64,000 nt of DNA from Pediococcus inopinatus (GTDB lineage: Bacteria; Bacillota; Bacilli; Lactobacillales; Lactobacillaceae): the NCBI RefSeq assembly GCF_002982135.1, contig NZ_CP019981.1, forward strand, positions 1,426,001 to 1,490,000, read 5' to 3'. A model generated the notes under the pieces. It did not search any database and was not told the origin of the DNA. It worked only from the letters and a program-made list of their open reading frames with translations. The translations under genes were made by a program, and so were the position numbers. Positions 18,639 to 27,093 of the stretch are shown one piece after another (the stretch's first letter is position 1; every line of letters starts with the position of its first letter).

Positions 18639-19742
18639 GTGAGCGAGAAAAAAGAAAAACACATGAAAAGCACAAAAAAATCATCCAAAAAAATTTGGTG
18701 GGGGGCAGCCATCGTTGTATTACTTTTATTAATCGGTGGTGGTATCAAAGCTTACACCATGTACCTGAGTGCCCAAAAAACAATTAACCAATCTTATCAA
18801 AAGGCAAAAACGCCTACCGCCCGGAATGTGGCCAAAGTTATTAAGAATAAAAAACCTTTAAATATTTTAATTTTAGGTACGGACACTGGTGCATTAGGCC
18901 GAAAAACAACTGGTTTGAGTGACACGATGATCGTTGCATCCCTAAATGCTCAAAAGAAAACCACTTACATGACTAGTATTCCGCGCGATACAGAGGTGAC
19001 TATCAAAGGGACAACAGAAAAAATAAACTCCGCCTACGCAATTGGAGGCGCCACACAGTCCATAAAAACTGTCCAAAACCTCCTCGATGTTCCTGTTGAT
19101 TTTTATGTCGTGATGAACATGGGCGGTTTAGAAGATCTCGTAAAATCTGTTGGTGGCGTCGATGTCACTCCACCATTAACTTTTAAGTATGGCTCAGCTA
19201 ATGTTAAAAAAGGCGTCAAAACCCATTTGACTGGTAAAGAGGCTCTCTCATACTCACGCATGCGCTACGATGATCCCGATGGCGACTATGGTAGACAAAA
19301 ACGCCAACGCCAAGTAATTTTAGCAATTGTTAAAAAAGCTCTTTCCATTTCTTCAGTAACTAGGTTCCAAACTATTTTAAATTCTGTAAAGAAAAATATG
19401 AAGACCAACCTAACGTTCAATGATATGTTGGCACTTCGTTTTAGTTATAAGAATGCTTCCCATCATATAAAATCAACTACTTTGAAAGGCGAAAGCGAAA
19501 TGATTGACGGGTTATCCTATCAAGTAGCCTCAATGTCAGAACGCCGCCGCGTGTCAAATAAAATCCGTAAAGAACTGGGCTTAGCTGCGACAACCACGCT
19601 TAAAGAAAGCGAAGAAAGCTCCAGCACAACTAGCTCATCTACTGATCAAACAACAAGTAGCAGTGCCGCTACCACTTATAATTACGACTCATCGACGTAT
19701 GCATCTAGTTCAGATGTCACTACGCAAACGGCGCCTTATTAA
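18639..19742 (+). CDS. LytR-CpsA-Psr (LCP) family protein
   Basis: LCP enzymes transfer undecaprenyl-linked polymers such as teichoic acids to peptidoglycan. The 367-residue protein has one N-terminal membrane anchor (WWGAAIVVLLLLIGGG) and an extracellular LCP domain (LNILILGTDTGALGR, SIPRDTEVTI, LSYSRMRYDDPDGDYGRQKRQRQ). A Ser/Thr-rich tail of about 50 residues ends the protein. I choose the GTG at 18639 because AGAGGA precedes it; an ATG at 18585 has no site. Confidence 0.88.
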   Translation: MSEKKEKHMKSTKKSSKKIWWGAAIVVLLLLIGGGIKAYTMYLSAQKTINQSYQKAKTPTARNVAKVIKNKKPLNILILGTDTGALGRKTTGLSDTMIVASLNAQKKTTYMTSIPRDTEVTIKGTTEKINSAYAIGGATQSIKTVQNLLDVPVDFYVVMNMGGLEDLVKSVGGVDVTPPLTFKYGSANVKKGVKTHLTGKEALSYSRMRYDDPDGDYGRQKRQRQVILAIVKKALSISSVTRFQTILNSVKKNMKTNLTFNDMLALRFSYKNASHHIKSTTLKGESEMIDGLSYQVASMSERRRVSNKIRKELGLAATTTLKESEESSSTTSSSTDQTTSSSAATTYNYDSSTYASSSDVTTQTAPY

Positions 19743-19743
19743 T

Positions 19744-19782
19744 AGAAAAAGGATTTGGAAAAATTCCAAATCCTTTTTCTTT
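19744..19782. terminator. Bidirectional terminator between LCP gene and accA
   Basis: AAAAAGGATTTGGAA and TTCCAAATCCTTTTT form a near-perfect hairpin with A and T tracts on both sides, serving the convergent LCP and acc genes. Confidence 0.88.
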
Positions 19783-19786
19783 ACAT

Positions 19787-20566
19787 TTAATTCAGTTTTA
19801 GCACATGTTCAAATTTAGTTTGCCGCTGTTTTTTTAGTTGGTCCGCATTTAAACCTTCAAAAGATTGTAAGGTGGCTACCAATTCATCATCAATTCGTTG
19901 AACCAGTGCGTTGGTTGGCGTTTCATCGATTATATCATCCACCAGTCCAATTTTTTTAAGTTGTTGAGCCATCATTGGTAAAAATTCGCTAGCCTCACGG
20001 GTGTCATCGTGGTTTTTTAAAATAGCCTGAACCGCCTCTGGGGAAGCCACTGAAAATAACGCATTTTCTAACATCAAAATAGCATTCGCATTGCTAAATG
20101 CTAAAGCACCACCGCTATGTCCCTCACCTAAAAATAGTGCCACATTAACGACCTTTAACTGCCCCATTTTTAAGATCAAATCAGCAATCGCTTCACTTTG
20201 CCCATGCTGTTCAGAAAAGACACTGGCGTCTGCCCCAGGCATATTAATGAAACTAATAACTGGCCGATCAAACTTTTCGGCAGCTTCAATTACTCGTAAG
20301 GCTTTGCGATAGCCAGTTACACGGACTGCCCCACCATTGAATTCGCGTCGTTGTTGAATATTAGTTCCCCGATTGATCCCAATAATCGTAACTGGATGAT
20401 GATGAAATAATCCGACGCCGGCCGTCACCGCTGGATCATCTCCTAGTTGCCGATCACCATGAACCTCAAAAAAGTGTGTCACTAACTGACTGATAAGTTG
20501 TTGGGAGGTTAATCGTTTAGGCGAACGCACTAACTTAATTCTTTCTTCTAAAGTTTTCTCACTCAT
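19787..20566 (-). CDS. accA: Acetyl-CoA carboxylase carboxyltransferase, alpha subunit
   Basis: With AccD this 259-residue subunit transfers CO2 from carboxybiotin to acetyl-CoA, giving malonyl-CoA for fatty acid synthesis. Crotonase-like core sequences are visible (FINMPGADASVFSEQHGQ, EGHSGGALAFSNANAILML, SVASPEAVQAIL). It is the short form without the long N-terminal extension, as in many lactobacilli. It overlaps accD by 8 bases and ends the operon. Confidence 0.95.
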   Translation of the reverse strand: MSEKTLEERIKLVRSPKRLTSQQLISQLVTHFFEVHGDRQLGDDPAVTAGVGLFHHHPVTIIGINRGTNIQQRREFNGGAVRVTGYRKALRVIEAAEKFDRPVISFINMPGADASVFSEQHGQSEAIADLILKMGQLKVVNVALFLGEGHSGGALAFSNANAILMLENALFSVASPEAVQAILKNHDDTREASEFLPMMAQQLKKIGLVDDIIDETPTNALVQRIDDELVATLQSFEGLNADQLKKQRQTKFEHVLKLN

Positions 20567-21356
20567 GGTTACCTCCAGAATGAAGTCGCAACAAATTAAT
20601 TAGTTGATTGCGCATATTTTCTCGCTGGACAACTTGATCAACTAACCCATGAACCAGTAAATCTTCAGCCGTTTGAAACGTATCAGAAAGTTGCTCGTGG
20701 GTTGTTTGGGCAATCACGCCTTTTCCAGCAAACCCAATTTGAGCGTGATCTTCAGCCAAAACATAATCTGCTTCAAATCCAAAACTAGCCGAGGCGCCAC
20801 CCATGGTCGGATCCGTCAAGATATTCACAACCAGATTTTTACTATCTGCCAATTTTGTCCACTGATTCAAGATCGTGTTCATCTGCAACAATGAAAAAAT
20901 TCCTTCTTGCATCCGGGCCCCACCTGAAGTAATGAAAAAAATCAGTGGTAAATGCCGCGTAACCGCCTCAGCCATTGCCTGTTTAATTACAGCTCCCACC
21001 GTAGTGTTTAAGGTTCCCAGCATGAAATGGCTATCCATCACAGCCAGAACCGTTGAAAAACCACCAATCTTAGCAGTGCCCGCTTTAATTGCTTCTTCTG
21101 TGCCACTGGTAGCTCGGGCTTTTTTTAATTTCTCCGAGTAACCGGGGAAATCTAAAAAATTAGTACTAACTTCAACGTTTTCAAACGCTTGCCAGCTATC
21201 AGGATCAATTGTAATTTTTAACCGCTGGACACTAGTCAATCGCTGCAAGTAACCACAAAAGGGGCATAGATAATTTGGATACCACTGAAGTTCGTGCACA
21301 TGTTCTCCACAATGCCGGCAAGCTTGCCAACTATTCTTTTCAGGCATATGACTCAT
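20559..21356 (-). CDS. accD: Acetyl-CoA carboxylase carboxyltransferase, beta subunit
   Basis: The 265-residue partner of AccA has an N-terminal C4 zinc ribbon (CRHCG...CPFCG) and the carboxyltransferase core (FFITSGGARMQEGIFSLLQM, TDPTMGGASASFG, GFAGKGVIAQT). The ATG is preceded by GGAGGAAC nine bases upstream, inside the accC end, with which it overlaps by 17 bases. Close coupling keeps alpha and beta subunits equal. Confidence 0.95.
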   Translation of the reverse strand: MSHMPEKNSWQACRHCGEHVHELQWYPNYLCPFCGYLQRLTSVQRLKITIDPDSWQAFENVEVSTNFLDFPGYSEKLKKARATSGTEEAIKAGTAKIGGFSTVLAVMDSHFMLGTLNTTVGAVIKQAMAEAVTRHLPLIFFITSGGARMQEGIFSLLQMNTILNQWTKLADSKNLVVNILTDPTMGGASASFGFEADYVLAEDHAQIGFAGKGVIAQTTHEQLSDTFQTAEDLLVHGLVDQVVQRENMRNQLINLLRLHSGGNHE

Positions 21357-22683
21357 GTGATTGTTCCTCCATTAGTTTCCCTACAGAATGAATGTGATAG
21401 TGATTCTCGGCAAATTGACTACTGTTAATTAATTGCTTTAATTGCTTTAAATTAGTGCCAACTCCTGTAACTTCAACTTGTTTTAAAGCAGTCTTCATTT
21501 TTTCAATTGCTGCCTCACGCGTTTTACCAGATACGATTATCTTTGCCAACAGCCGATCATAAAATGGCGTAATCACATCACCTTTTTGGAGGCCTGTATC
21601 CACACGCACTCCTGATGGCAGCTTAAATTGCGTAAGCTGGCCTGTCTCAAACTGATGATGAGACGCCTCATTTTCAGAATTTAAGCGGCATTCAATTGCA
21701 TGTCCTGTAAACTCGACTTGCTGAATGGATAGCTTTTTACCTGCCGCCACCTGAATTTGGGCCTGCACAATGTCAATCCCACTCGTTTCCTCTGTAACGC
21801 CATGTTCCACTTGCAAACGTGTATTCATTTCTAAAAAATAAAATTGGTGGTGCACAAATAAAAACTCAACGGTTCCCAAGCTTTGGTAATGGGATTTATC
21901 CAACAATTGGTGCACCAGCTTATACAAGATGGTTCGTTCCGCTTTCGTTAAAATTTGCGCATTACTCTCTTCAATAATTTTTTGCCGATTTTTCTGCAAG
22001 CTACAGTCACGATCACCTAAAATCAGTAATTGATCGGGCATCCCCAGCACTTGCACTTCCATGTGCCGAGCATCTTCAAACGCGCGCTCCAAATAAATAG
22101 CCCCGTCCAAAAAAGACGCCCCTGCCTCCTCTTTGACAAGCTGATACTTATCAAAAAGTTCTTTTGCAGAGTGAACAAGCCGGATGCCTTTGCCGCCGCC
22201 GCCATGACTGGCCTTCAATAAAACTGGATACCCTAGCGCATTGGCCTTGGCATACAGTTGGGGCTCACTTGTGATCATTCCTGAGCCCGGAATAATCGGT
22301 AATCCACATTTCTCAGCAAGTGTGCGCGAATTGGTTTTATCAGAAAAATCATGAATCAAAGCAGGTTGTGGACCAATCCAGGTTATCCCACATTCCGCAC
22401 ACATTTTGGCAAACAAGTCATCTTCAGACAAAAATCCATAGCCAGGATGCACTGCATCAGCATTGGTATTAACGCCAGCCATTAAAATTGCCTCTCGATT
22501 AAGGTAAGAATCCATCGCATTTGCTGGACCAATACAGACAGCTTCATCCGCTTGTTGCACAAATAACGCTTCTCGATCAGCCTCTGAATACACGGCAACC
22601 GTCGCAATTCCTAGTTTCTGACAAGCGCTAATAATCCGTACGGCAATTTCGCCCCGGTTAGCAATTAAAACTTTCCTAAACAT
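21340..22683 (-). CDS. accC: Biotin carboxylase subunit of acetyl-CoA carboxylase
   Basis: The 447-residue ATP-grasp enzyme carboxylates biotin on AccB. It begins MFRKVLIANRGEIAVRIISACQ and has the glycine-rich ATP loop (KASHGGGGKGIRLVH) and the catalytic region EMNTRLQVEHGVTEETSGIDIV. It overlaps accB by 8 bases. Confidence 0.96.
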   Translation of the reverse strand: MFRKVLIANRGEIAVRIISACQKLGIATVAVYSEADREALFVQQADEAVCIGPANAMDSYLNREAILMAGVNTNADAVHPGYGFLSEDDLFAKMCAECGITWIGPQPALIHDFSDKTNSRTLAEKCGLPIIPGSGMITSEPQLYAKANALGYPVLLKASHGGGGKGIRLVHSAKELFDKYQLVKEEAGASFLDGAIYLERAFEDARHMEVQVLGMPDQLLILGDRDCSLQKNRQKIIEESNAQILTKAERTILYKLVHQLLDKSHYQSLGTVEFLFVHHQFYFLEMNTRLQVEHGVTEETSGIDIVQAQIQVAAGKKLSIQQVEFTGHAIECRLNSENEASHHQFETGQLTQFKLPSGVRVDTGLQKGDVITPFYDRLLAKIIVSGKTREAAIEKMKTALKQVEVTGVGTNLKQLKQLINSSQFAENHYHIHSVGKLMEEQSHESYA

Positions 22684-23071
22684 TTTGAGTACCTTTTAAC
22701 GTGATTAAGGATTGATGATACTCAACTGGATCTCCATTTTTTACATGGAGTTCACTAATCACGCCTGATTGAGGACTAGTTACATCATTAAACAATTTCA
22801 TGCTTTCAATCTGAGCAACCACGTCGCCTGCTGCAACTTTCTGCCCAACTTTTAATTGTTTTTCCAAATGAACAACGCCTACCATCGGGCTGCTGATTAC
22901 CAAATTAGCAGATTTCGCTTCTTGGCTTGTATGGTTAGGCGTTGGCTCTGAAGAAGTTTCATTCATTACTTTTTTTACATGAATTTTAGTTTGGTCGATT
23001 TCGATCTCTACTTCACTGAAGTTCATTTGATCTAGTTTATCTAATAATTTATTGATATCTTCTAAATTCAA
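22676..23071 (-). CDS. accB: Biotin carboxyl carrier protein
   Basis: The 131-residue carrier has an N-terminal helix region, a linker with Ser/Thr/Pro, and a C-terminal biotinyl domain with the biotin-accepting Lys in IESMKLFNDV (family consensus AMKM/AMKL). It starts at TTG, with an AGGAGG site nine bases upstream. The gap to fabH is 13 bases. Confidence 0.94.
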   Translation of the reverse strand: MNLEDINKLLDKLDQMNFSEVEIEIDQTKIHVKKVMNETSSEPTPNHTSQEAKSANLVISSPMVGVVHLEKQLKVGQKVAAGDVVAQIESMKLFNDVTSPQSGVISELHVKNGDPVEYHQSLITLKGTQNV

Positions 23072-23084
23072 ATTAAGTAACCTC

Positions 23085-24065
23085 CTAGAAGTTAATTAGC
23101 ATACTAGCATAGTCTAAACCAGCACCAAAACCAGTTAACAACACTTTTTTAGGCTGGCCTTTAACCCTTGCCAGTTCGTCTAGCGCCATCGGAATTCCAG
23201 CTGATGAGGTATTCCCATAATGCGTGACATTTACCGGAAACTTTTCAATCGGAATCATCAGTGTCTCACTAATTTTTTCAATAATCCGAAGATTGGCTTG
23301 ATGACAAATAACCGTATCAATGGTTTGCGCATTTAATTGGTTATTTTCTAAAATTTGCTTCATTTGTGTAGGAACCGTTTCTGTAGCAAAAGCAAAAACT
23401 GATCGGCCATCCTGATAAAATGCATCTGTTTTTGGATAATTGTCTGCCGAGATTGTTTGAATCGGCTGAATTCTACCACTATGAATCGTTTGATTCGCGC
23501 TCCCCATTGATTGCAATTTCTCATCAATAAAAAATTCTTCACGCGCATCATCTGTTGTTTCTAGTAAGGCGCCACCAGCCCCGTCTCCAAAAAACACAGC
23601 GGAGGTTCGATCCTTAAAATCCATCATCTTAGAATTAGTTTCGCCACTAATGACTAAAGCTTTATGATACCGTCCAGACCGTAAAAACTTCTCTGCAGTA
23701 CTCAAACCAAATACAAACCCCGCACACGCAGCGGAAATATCCATGGCAAAGGCATTTTTAGCACCTAGTTTATCTTGCACAATGCAGGCCGTCGCGGGCG
23801 TTAAGCTGTCTGGGGTGATAGTAGAGACTAAGATTAGGTCAATTTCATCAGCTTGGACACCACTCTTAGTTAAAAGTTGTTTGCCAACTTCCGCACATAA
23901 ATCTGAGGTGTTTTCATCATTCATCGCAAAATGACGTGTCTTGATCCCGGTATGTGATTGGATCCAGTCATCATTTGTATCCATGATTTTACTTAACTCA
24001 AAATTATCGACAATGCGCTCCGGTACATAGTGACCCGTAGCCGCAATTTTGATGTTTACCGTCAT
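23085..24065 (-). CDS. fabH: Beta-ketoacyl-ACP synthase III
   Basis: FabH condenses acetyl-CoA with malonyl-ACP to begin fatty acid synthesis. The Cys-His-Asn triad is visible in AACAGFVFGLS, CHQANLRI and HYGNTSSAGIP. Length (326) is standard. It leads a fabH-accB-accC-accD-accA operon without fabD, fabG, fabF, fabZ or acpP, so the elongation genes, and possibly a second fabH, must lie elsewhere. Upstream (24066-24185) is A/T-rich and holds a TTTGATTA sequence resembling a FabT half-site; this is weak. Confidence 0.95.
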   Translation of the reverse strand: MTVNIKIAATGHYVPERIVDNFELSKIMDTNDDWIQSHTGIKTRHFAMNDENTSDLCAEVGKQLLTKSGVQADEIDLILVSTITPDSLTPATACIVQDKLGAKNAFAMDISAACAGFVFGLSTAEKFLRSGRYHKALVISGETNSKMMDFKDRTSAVFFGDGAGGALLETTDDAREEFFIDEKLQSMGSANQTIHSGRIQPIQTISADNYPKTDAFYQDGRSVFAFATETVPTQMKQILENNQLNAQTIDTVICHQANLRIIEKISETLMIPIEKFPVNVTHYGNTSSAGIPMALDELARVKGQPKKVLLTGFGAGLDYASMLINF

Positions 24066-24185
24066 TTTCCGTTCCTCGGTTACAACTGTTTTCTTTATTT
24101 TAACAATTTTTTCTGTGATTGGGTAATTTAACCTTATTTCTAATCAAAACTTTAACTCTTTTTGTTGAAATATTCCTTTTTCTAG

Positions 24186-24265
24186 TATAAAAAATAGAAC
24201 TAAAGTATGGACTTAATTTGGTCAGCGTTCGCCAACTAAATCATTCTATTCTTTAGTTCTATATT
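24186..24265 (-). terminator. Terminator after the free-standing EIIB gene
   Basis: ATAGAACTAAAG and CTTTAGTTCTAT form the base of a long stem with an inner hairpin TTAGTTGGC-GAAC-GCTGACCAA. On the minus strand it ends in a T6 run. It starts 6 bases after the EIIB stop. Confidence 0.8.
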
Positions 24266-24270
24266 AAGTT

Positions 24271-24771
24271 TTATAACTTATTTTTTGCTAACATCGTGAT
24301 CATGTCTTTTTTACCATCATTTGGAATCTTTTGTGCAAACACCTGTAACCCCGCATCATGTAAAGAACGAATCGTGCTAATTTCTTCTGGTCCAACCGCA
24401 ATTGAATCGTTGAGCATCGTCATTCCTTCAGAAAAAGCCAGACTGCCAATATCAATTCCTAGCTCTTTGAAATCCATCCCACCATGCACAAGTCTCAACA
24501 TATCTTGCACGGTTTCGGTTAACAAAAGGACCTTGAAGGCATCGAAACGATCATCTGCATAAATTCGAAGCATTTTATCAATTGTTAAAACGTTGGTATT
24601 GACCCCAAGCGGTGCGGCTTGAACAATCAGCATCTTTCGCAATTCATCATTGGCCACACTGTCTGACACCACTAATATTCGATTCGGTTTAACACTTTTA
24701 GCCCATCCGGTTGCAATTTGACCATGAAGTAAACGACTATCAACCCTTGCCAAACAAATCTTCATTGTCAA
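24271..24771 (-). CDS. Free-standing mannose/sorbose-family PTS EIIB
   Basis: This 166-residue protein is a mannose-class IIB domain. The phosphoacceptor His lies in ARVDSRLLHGQIATGWAK, near-identical to the IIB half of ManX (ARIDSRLLHGQVATGWSK). It follows the IIA gene by 2 bases. No second IIC/IID pair is present, so it either feeds manYZ or serves mainly as a signalling protein for the LevR-type activator, as shown for the Mpo proteins of Listeria; that role is inference. Confidence 0.88.
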   Translation of the reverse strand: MTMKICLARVDSRLLHGQIATGWAKSVKPNRILVVSDSVANDELRKMLIVQAAPLGVNTNVLTIDKMLRIYADDRFDAFKVLLLTETVQDMLRLVHGGMDFKELGIDIGSLAFSEGMTMLNDSIAVGPEEISTIRSLHDAGLQVFAQKIPNDGKKDMITMLAKNKL

Positions 24772-24773
24772 AA

Positions 24774-25184
24774 CTACTCGTCTCCCTCATCTTCTGGCAA
24801 TTGCAAATGGCGAACACCAGATTTGGCACTTTCTTCTAGACGAGAAATTGCATCACTCAATGATTGCTCACGCACCACGTAAGCCTCACTTAACATTGCT
24901 AAATTTAAACCAGTAATCAGGCCCATTTGATTCGCGTGTTTTGCCACAATTTGACCGGCCACATTAAATGGCGTACCGCCAAACAAATCAACTAAAAATA
25001 TAACCTGATCGCTTGGATCAAAACTACTCAAAGCAACTTGATAGTCATTCAATAATTTCTTGGGATCTTCATCAGGTTCCAAGGTTACTGGCACAACCTT
25101 TTCTTGCTTACCAAATATTTCCCAAGATGACTTCATAATACTCTTAGCAAAATCTCCGTGGCTCGCTACAACGTATGCAATCAT
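24774..25184 (-). CDS. Free-standing mannose-family PTS EIIA
   Basis: The 136-residue IIA domain takes phosphate from HPr. The active His is in YVVASHGDFAKSI, and the LVDLFGGTPFNVAG loop is typical of the mannose family. It lies 30 bases after the second manO gene and is probably transcribed from the promoter at 26053-26081 rather than only from the sigma-54 promoter. Confidence 0.88.
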   Translation of the reverse strand: MIAYVVASHGDFAKSIMKSSWEIFGKQEKVVPVTLEPDEDPKKLLNDYQVALSSFDPSDQVIFLVDLFGGTPFNVAGQIVAKHANQMGLITGLNLAMLSEAYVVREQSLSDAISRLEESAKSGVRHLQLPEDEGDE

Positions 25185-25214
25185 TACTGTTACTCCTCCT
25201 TTGAAGCTAAGTTA

Positions 25215-25586
25215 TTACTTTTTTAGAAGATCTGTAAAACTATGACGAAGCCGATCGAACATATCTTTTTCATAGACTAATTGTTTGGCATCTAGGTAGC
25301 TTCGCATAGCCTTTAAAACCTTTTGAGGATCCTTGGTTGTGAATACATACCCAATATTTCGATTAGTTTGAACAGAGAAACGCACAATCTTACCCTTTCG
25401 AATGCCCCGCGATGCCACAACATGGCTAATTTCATTCCAGGGTATAAAAACAAAGTTTCGATTTTTTTGGTTGTTAATAAATTCAAATCCTTTATCACCA
25501 ATCACAATTTTTCCACGTTGATTAGCCCCCACAAATAAATCCGCAGAAACTTTTAAATCAATTTTTGTGTTCTTTGTTTCATTCAT
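25215..25586 (-). CDS. ManO-type DUF956 protein, second copy
   Basis: This 123-residue soluble protein belongs to DUF956 (ManO), encoded beside mannose PTS operons in Lactobacillales. Its core FVGANQRGKIVIGDKGFEFIN and FIPWNEISHVVAS parallels the upstream copy. The molecular function is not established; a regulatory role towards the PTS is often proposed. The two tandem copies have diverged clearly (roughly half identical by eye). Confidence 0.85.
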   Translation of the reverse strand: MNETKNTKIDLKVSADLFVGANQRGKIVIGDKGFEFINNQKNRNFVFIPWNEISHVVASRGIRKGKIVRFSVQTNRNIGYVFTTKDPQKVLKAMRSYLDAKQLVYEKDMFDRLRHSFTDLLKK

Positions 25587-25606
25587 TGACTATTACTTTC
25601 CTTTAG

Positions 25607-26020
25607 CTATTTTGACTTAGTCTGCCTGTGTCCCCCAACTTTGTTCTTAATCTTCTTAAAGATATTACTTGAACCCCGTGTGATAACTTGAAAGAACGTT
25701 AAAGAACGTACCATGTTTTTAGGCTCAACATAGACTCGAATTGCTCGTAAAGTTTTTTTGGCATCCCGAGCGGCAAAAGAATAGGTCCCGTTTGATTTTG
25801 TCTTGATAGCAAAACGAGGAATCCATTTACCTTTAAAAATAACCGAAGCCACCACATAGCTAACTTCAGTCCAAGGAATCTGAACATAATCCTTAACATT
25901 TCGGGCACTATAAAATTCAAACCCTTTATCACCAATCATAATTTGTCCATAACTGCCTAGTCCGATATATGAAGTTCCCTTCATCACTAGATCAACTTTT
26001 GTATTGATAGATTCAACCAT
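25607..26020 (-). CDS. manO: ManO-type DUF956 protein, first copy
   Basis: A 137-residue DUF956 protein with YIGLGSYGQIMIGDKGFEFYS and YVQIPWTEVSYVVAS. It has a basic C-terminal tail (FKKIKNKVGGHRQTKSK) that the second copy lacks. It is the first gene after the manZ terminator and has its own good promoter. It starts with ATG at 26020, after GAATGGAGTTGAGCAA. Confidence 0.85.
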   Translation of the reverse strand: MVESINTKVDLVMKGTSYIGLGSYGQIMIGDKGFEFYSARNVKDYVQIPWTEVSYVVASVIFKGKWIPRFAIKTKSNGTYSFAARDAKKTLRAIRVYVEPKNMVRSLTFFQVITRGSSNIFKKIKNKVGGHRQTKSK

Positions 26021-26052
26021 TTGCTCAACTCCATTCTCTTGTTATTACTGCC

Positions 26053-26081
26053 ATTATACGGCGACTTTATCATTTGGGCAA
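26053..26081 (-). promoter_or_regulatory. Sigma-A promoter for manO-manO-EIIA-EIIB
   Basis: Minus strand: TTGCCC (26076-26081), 17-bp spacer, consensus TATAAT (26053-26058). The first downstream ATG is 33 bases away. It lies between the manZ terminator and the first manO gene. Confidence 0.75.
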
Positions 26082-26117
26082 AGTTAGTCACCATCTTATT
26101 AATCTACCTAATTAATA

Positions 26118-26150
26118 AAAAAAGCCCGGGAACTAAATCCCAGACTAATT
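26118..26150 (-). terminator. Terminator after manZ
   Basis: Minus strand: AGTCTGGGA, short loop, TCCCGGGCT, then T7. The stem is 9 bp with two G-U pairs. It divides manXYZ from the manO-EIIA-EIIB unit. Confidence 0.82.
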
Positions 26151-26159
26151 CTATACTTA

Positions 26160-27074
26160 TTACATAACGTGTAAGACATGTAAGATGATACCAACGAAGA
26201 ATAAACCAAAGATAATAACGATTGGTGAAACACCCTTCTTAAGTAACCACATACAGAATAATGTAAGAAGTAATCCTGCTAAACCTGGAATCAATTGATC
26301 CAAGTTATCTTGTAAAGTTGTCACTTTATATTTATCCAAAGATAAACCAGCAGCCTGTTGTGTCAAAGCTTCTTTGATCCCAGCAGCACCCTTTGGAAGA
26401 TGAGCCCAATCAATGAAGGCACCCTTAGCTTGTTCAACTTTTGAAACAACTGGGGTGAACTTAACAACAACCCAACGGTTAATTAAGGCTCCTAAGATAA
26501 ACATACCTAGAATTGAAGCACCTTTAGTAACTTTTTGTAGTAAACCGCCAGACATATCTTTTGAAATTGCAGAACCGGCTTTATAACCAAATTCTTGTGT
26601 ATACCAAGTAAATGCCATTCGAATAATATTCCAAGCAATAAAGAAGATGATTGGTCCCATGATATTACCACTCATGGCTAATGAAGCACCCAAAGCACCT
26701 AAAATTGGACGAACAGTAAACCAGAACACTGGATCACCAACACCAGCCAAAGGACCCATCATACCAACTTTAACACCTTGAATAGCTACATCATCAATTG
26801 GTGCACCATTAGCACGATCTTCTTCAAGGGCCATTGTAACCCCGAGAATTGGAGAGGCTAAGTAAGGATGAGTGTTAAAGAACACTAAATGCCGTTTCAG
26901 AGCTTCTGCACGATCTTCTTTTGTTTTATATAATCTTTTAAGAGCTGGGACTAAAGAATAAGCCCAACCACCATTTTGCATACGTTCATAGTTCCAAGAA
27001 CCTTGAAGGAAAGTTGAACGCCACCAAACGGAAACACGATCTCTTTTTGTTAATTTCAATTTTGTATCTGCCAT
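26160..27074 (-). CDS. manZ: Mannose PTS EIID component
   Basis: The 304-residue EIID subunit, with EIIC, forms the membrane channel of the mannose-family permease (mannose, glucose, other hexoses). Visible landmarks are FLQGSWNYERMQNGGWAYSLVPAL near the N terminus, MMGPLAGVGDPVFWFTVRPILGA in the middle and several C-terminal hydrophobic segments. In lactic acid bacteria this pair is also the receptor for class IIa bacteriocins. Confidence 0.95.
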   Translation of the reverse strand: MADTKLKLTKRDRVSVWWRSTFLQGSWNYERMQNGGWAYSLVPALKRLYKTKEDRAEALKRHLVFFNTHPYLASPILGVTMALEEDRANGAPIDDVAIQGVKVGMMGPLAGVGDPVFWFTVRPILGALGASLAMSGNIMGPIIFFIAWNIIRMAFTWYTQEFGYKAGSAISKDMSGGLLQKVTKGASILGMFILGALINRWVVVKFTPVVSKVEQAKGAFIDWAHLPKGAAGIKEALTQQAAGLSLDKYKVTTLQDNLDQLIPGLAGLLLTLFCMWLLKKGVSPIVIIFGLFFVGIILHVLHVM

Positions 27075-27093
27075 TTTTTGTTTGCTCCCTTCA

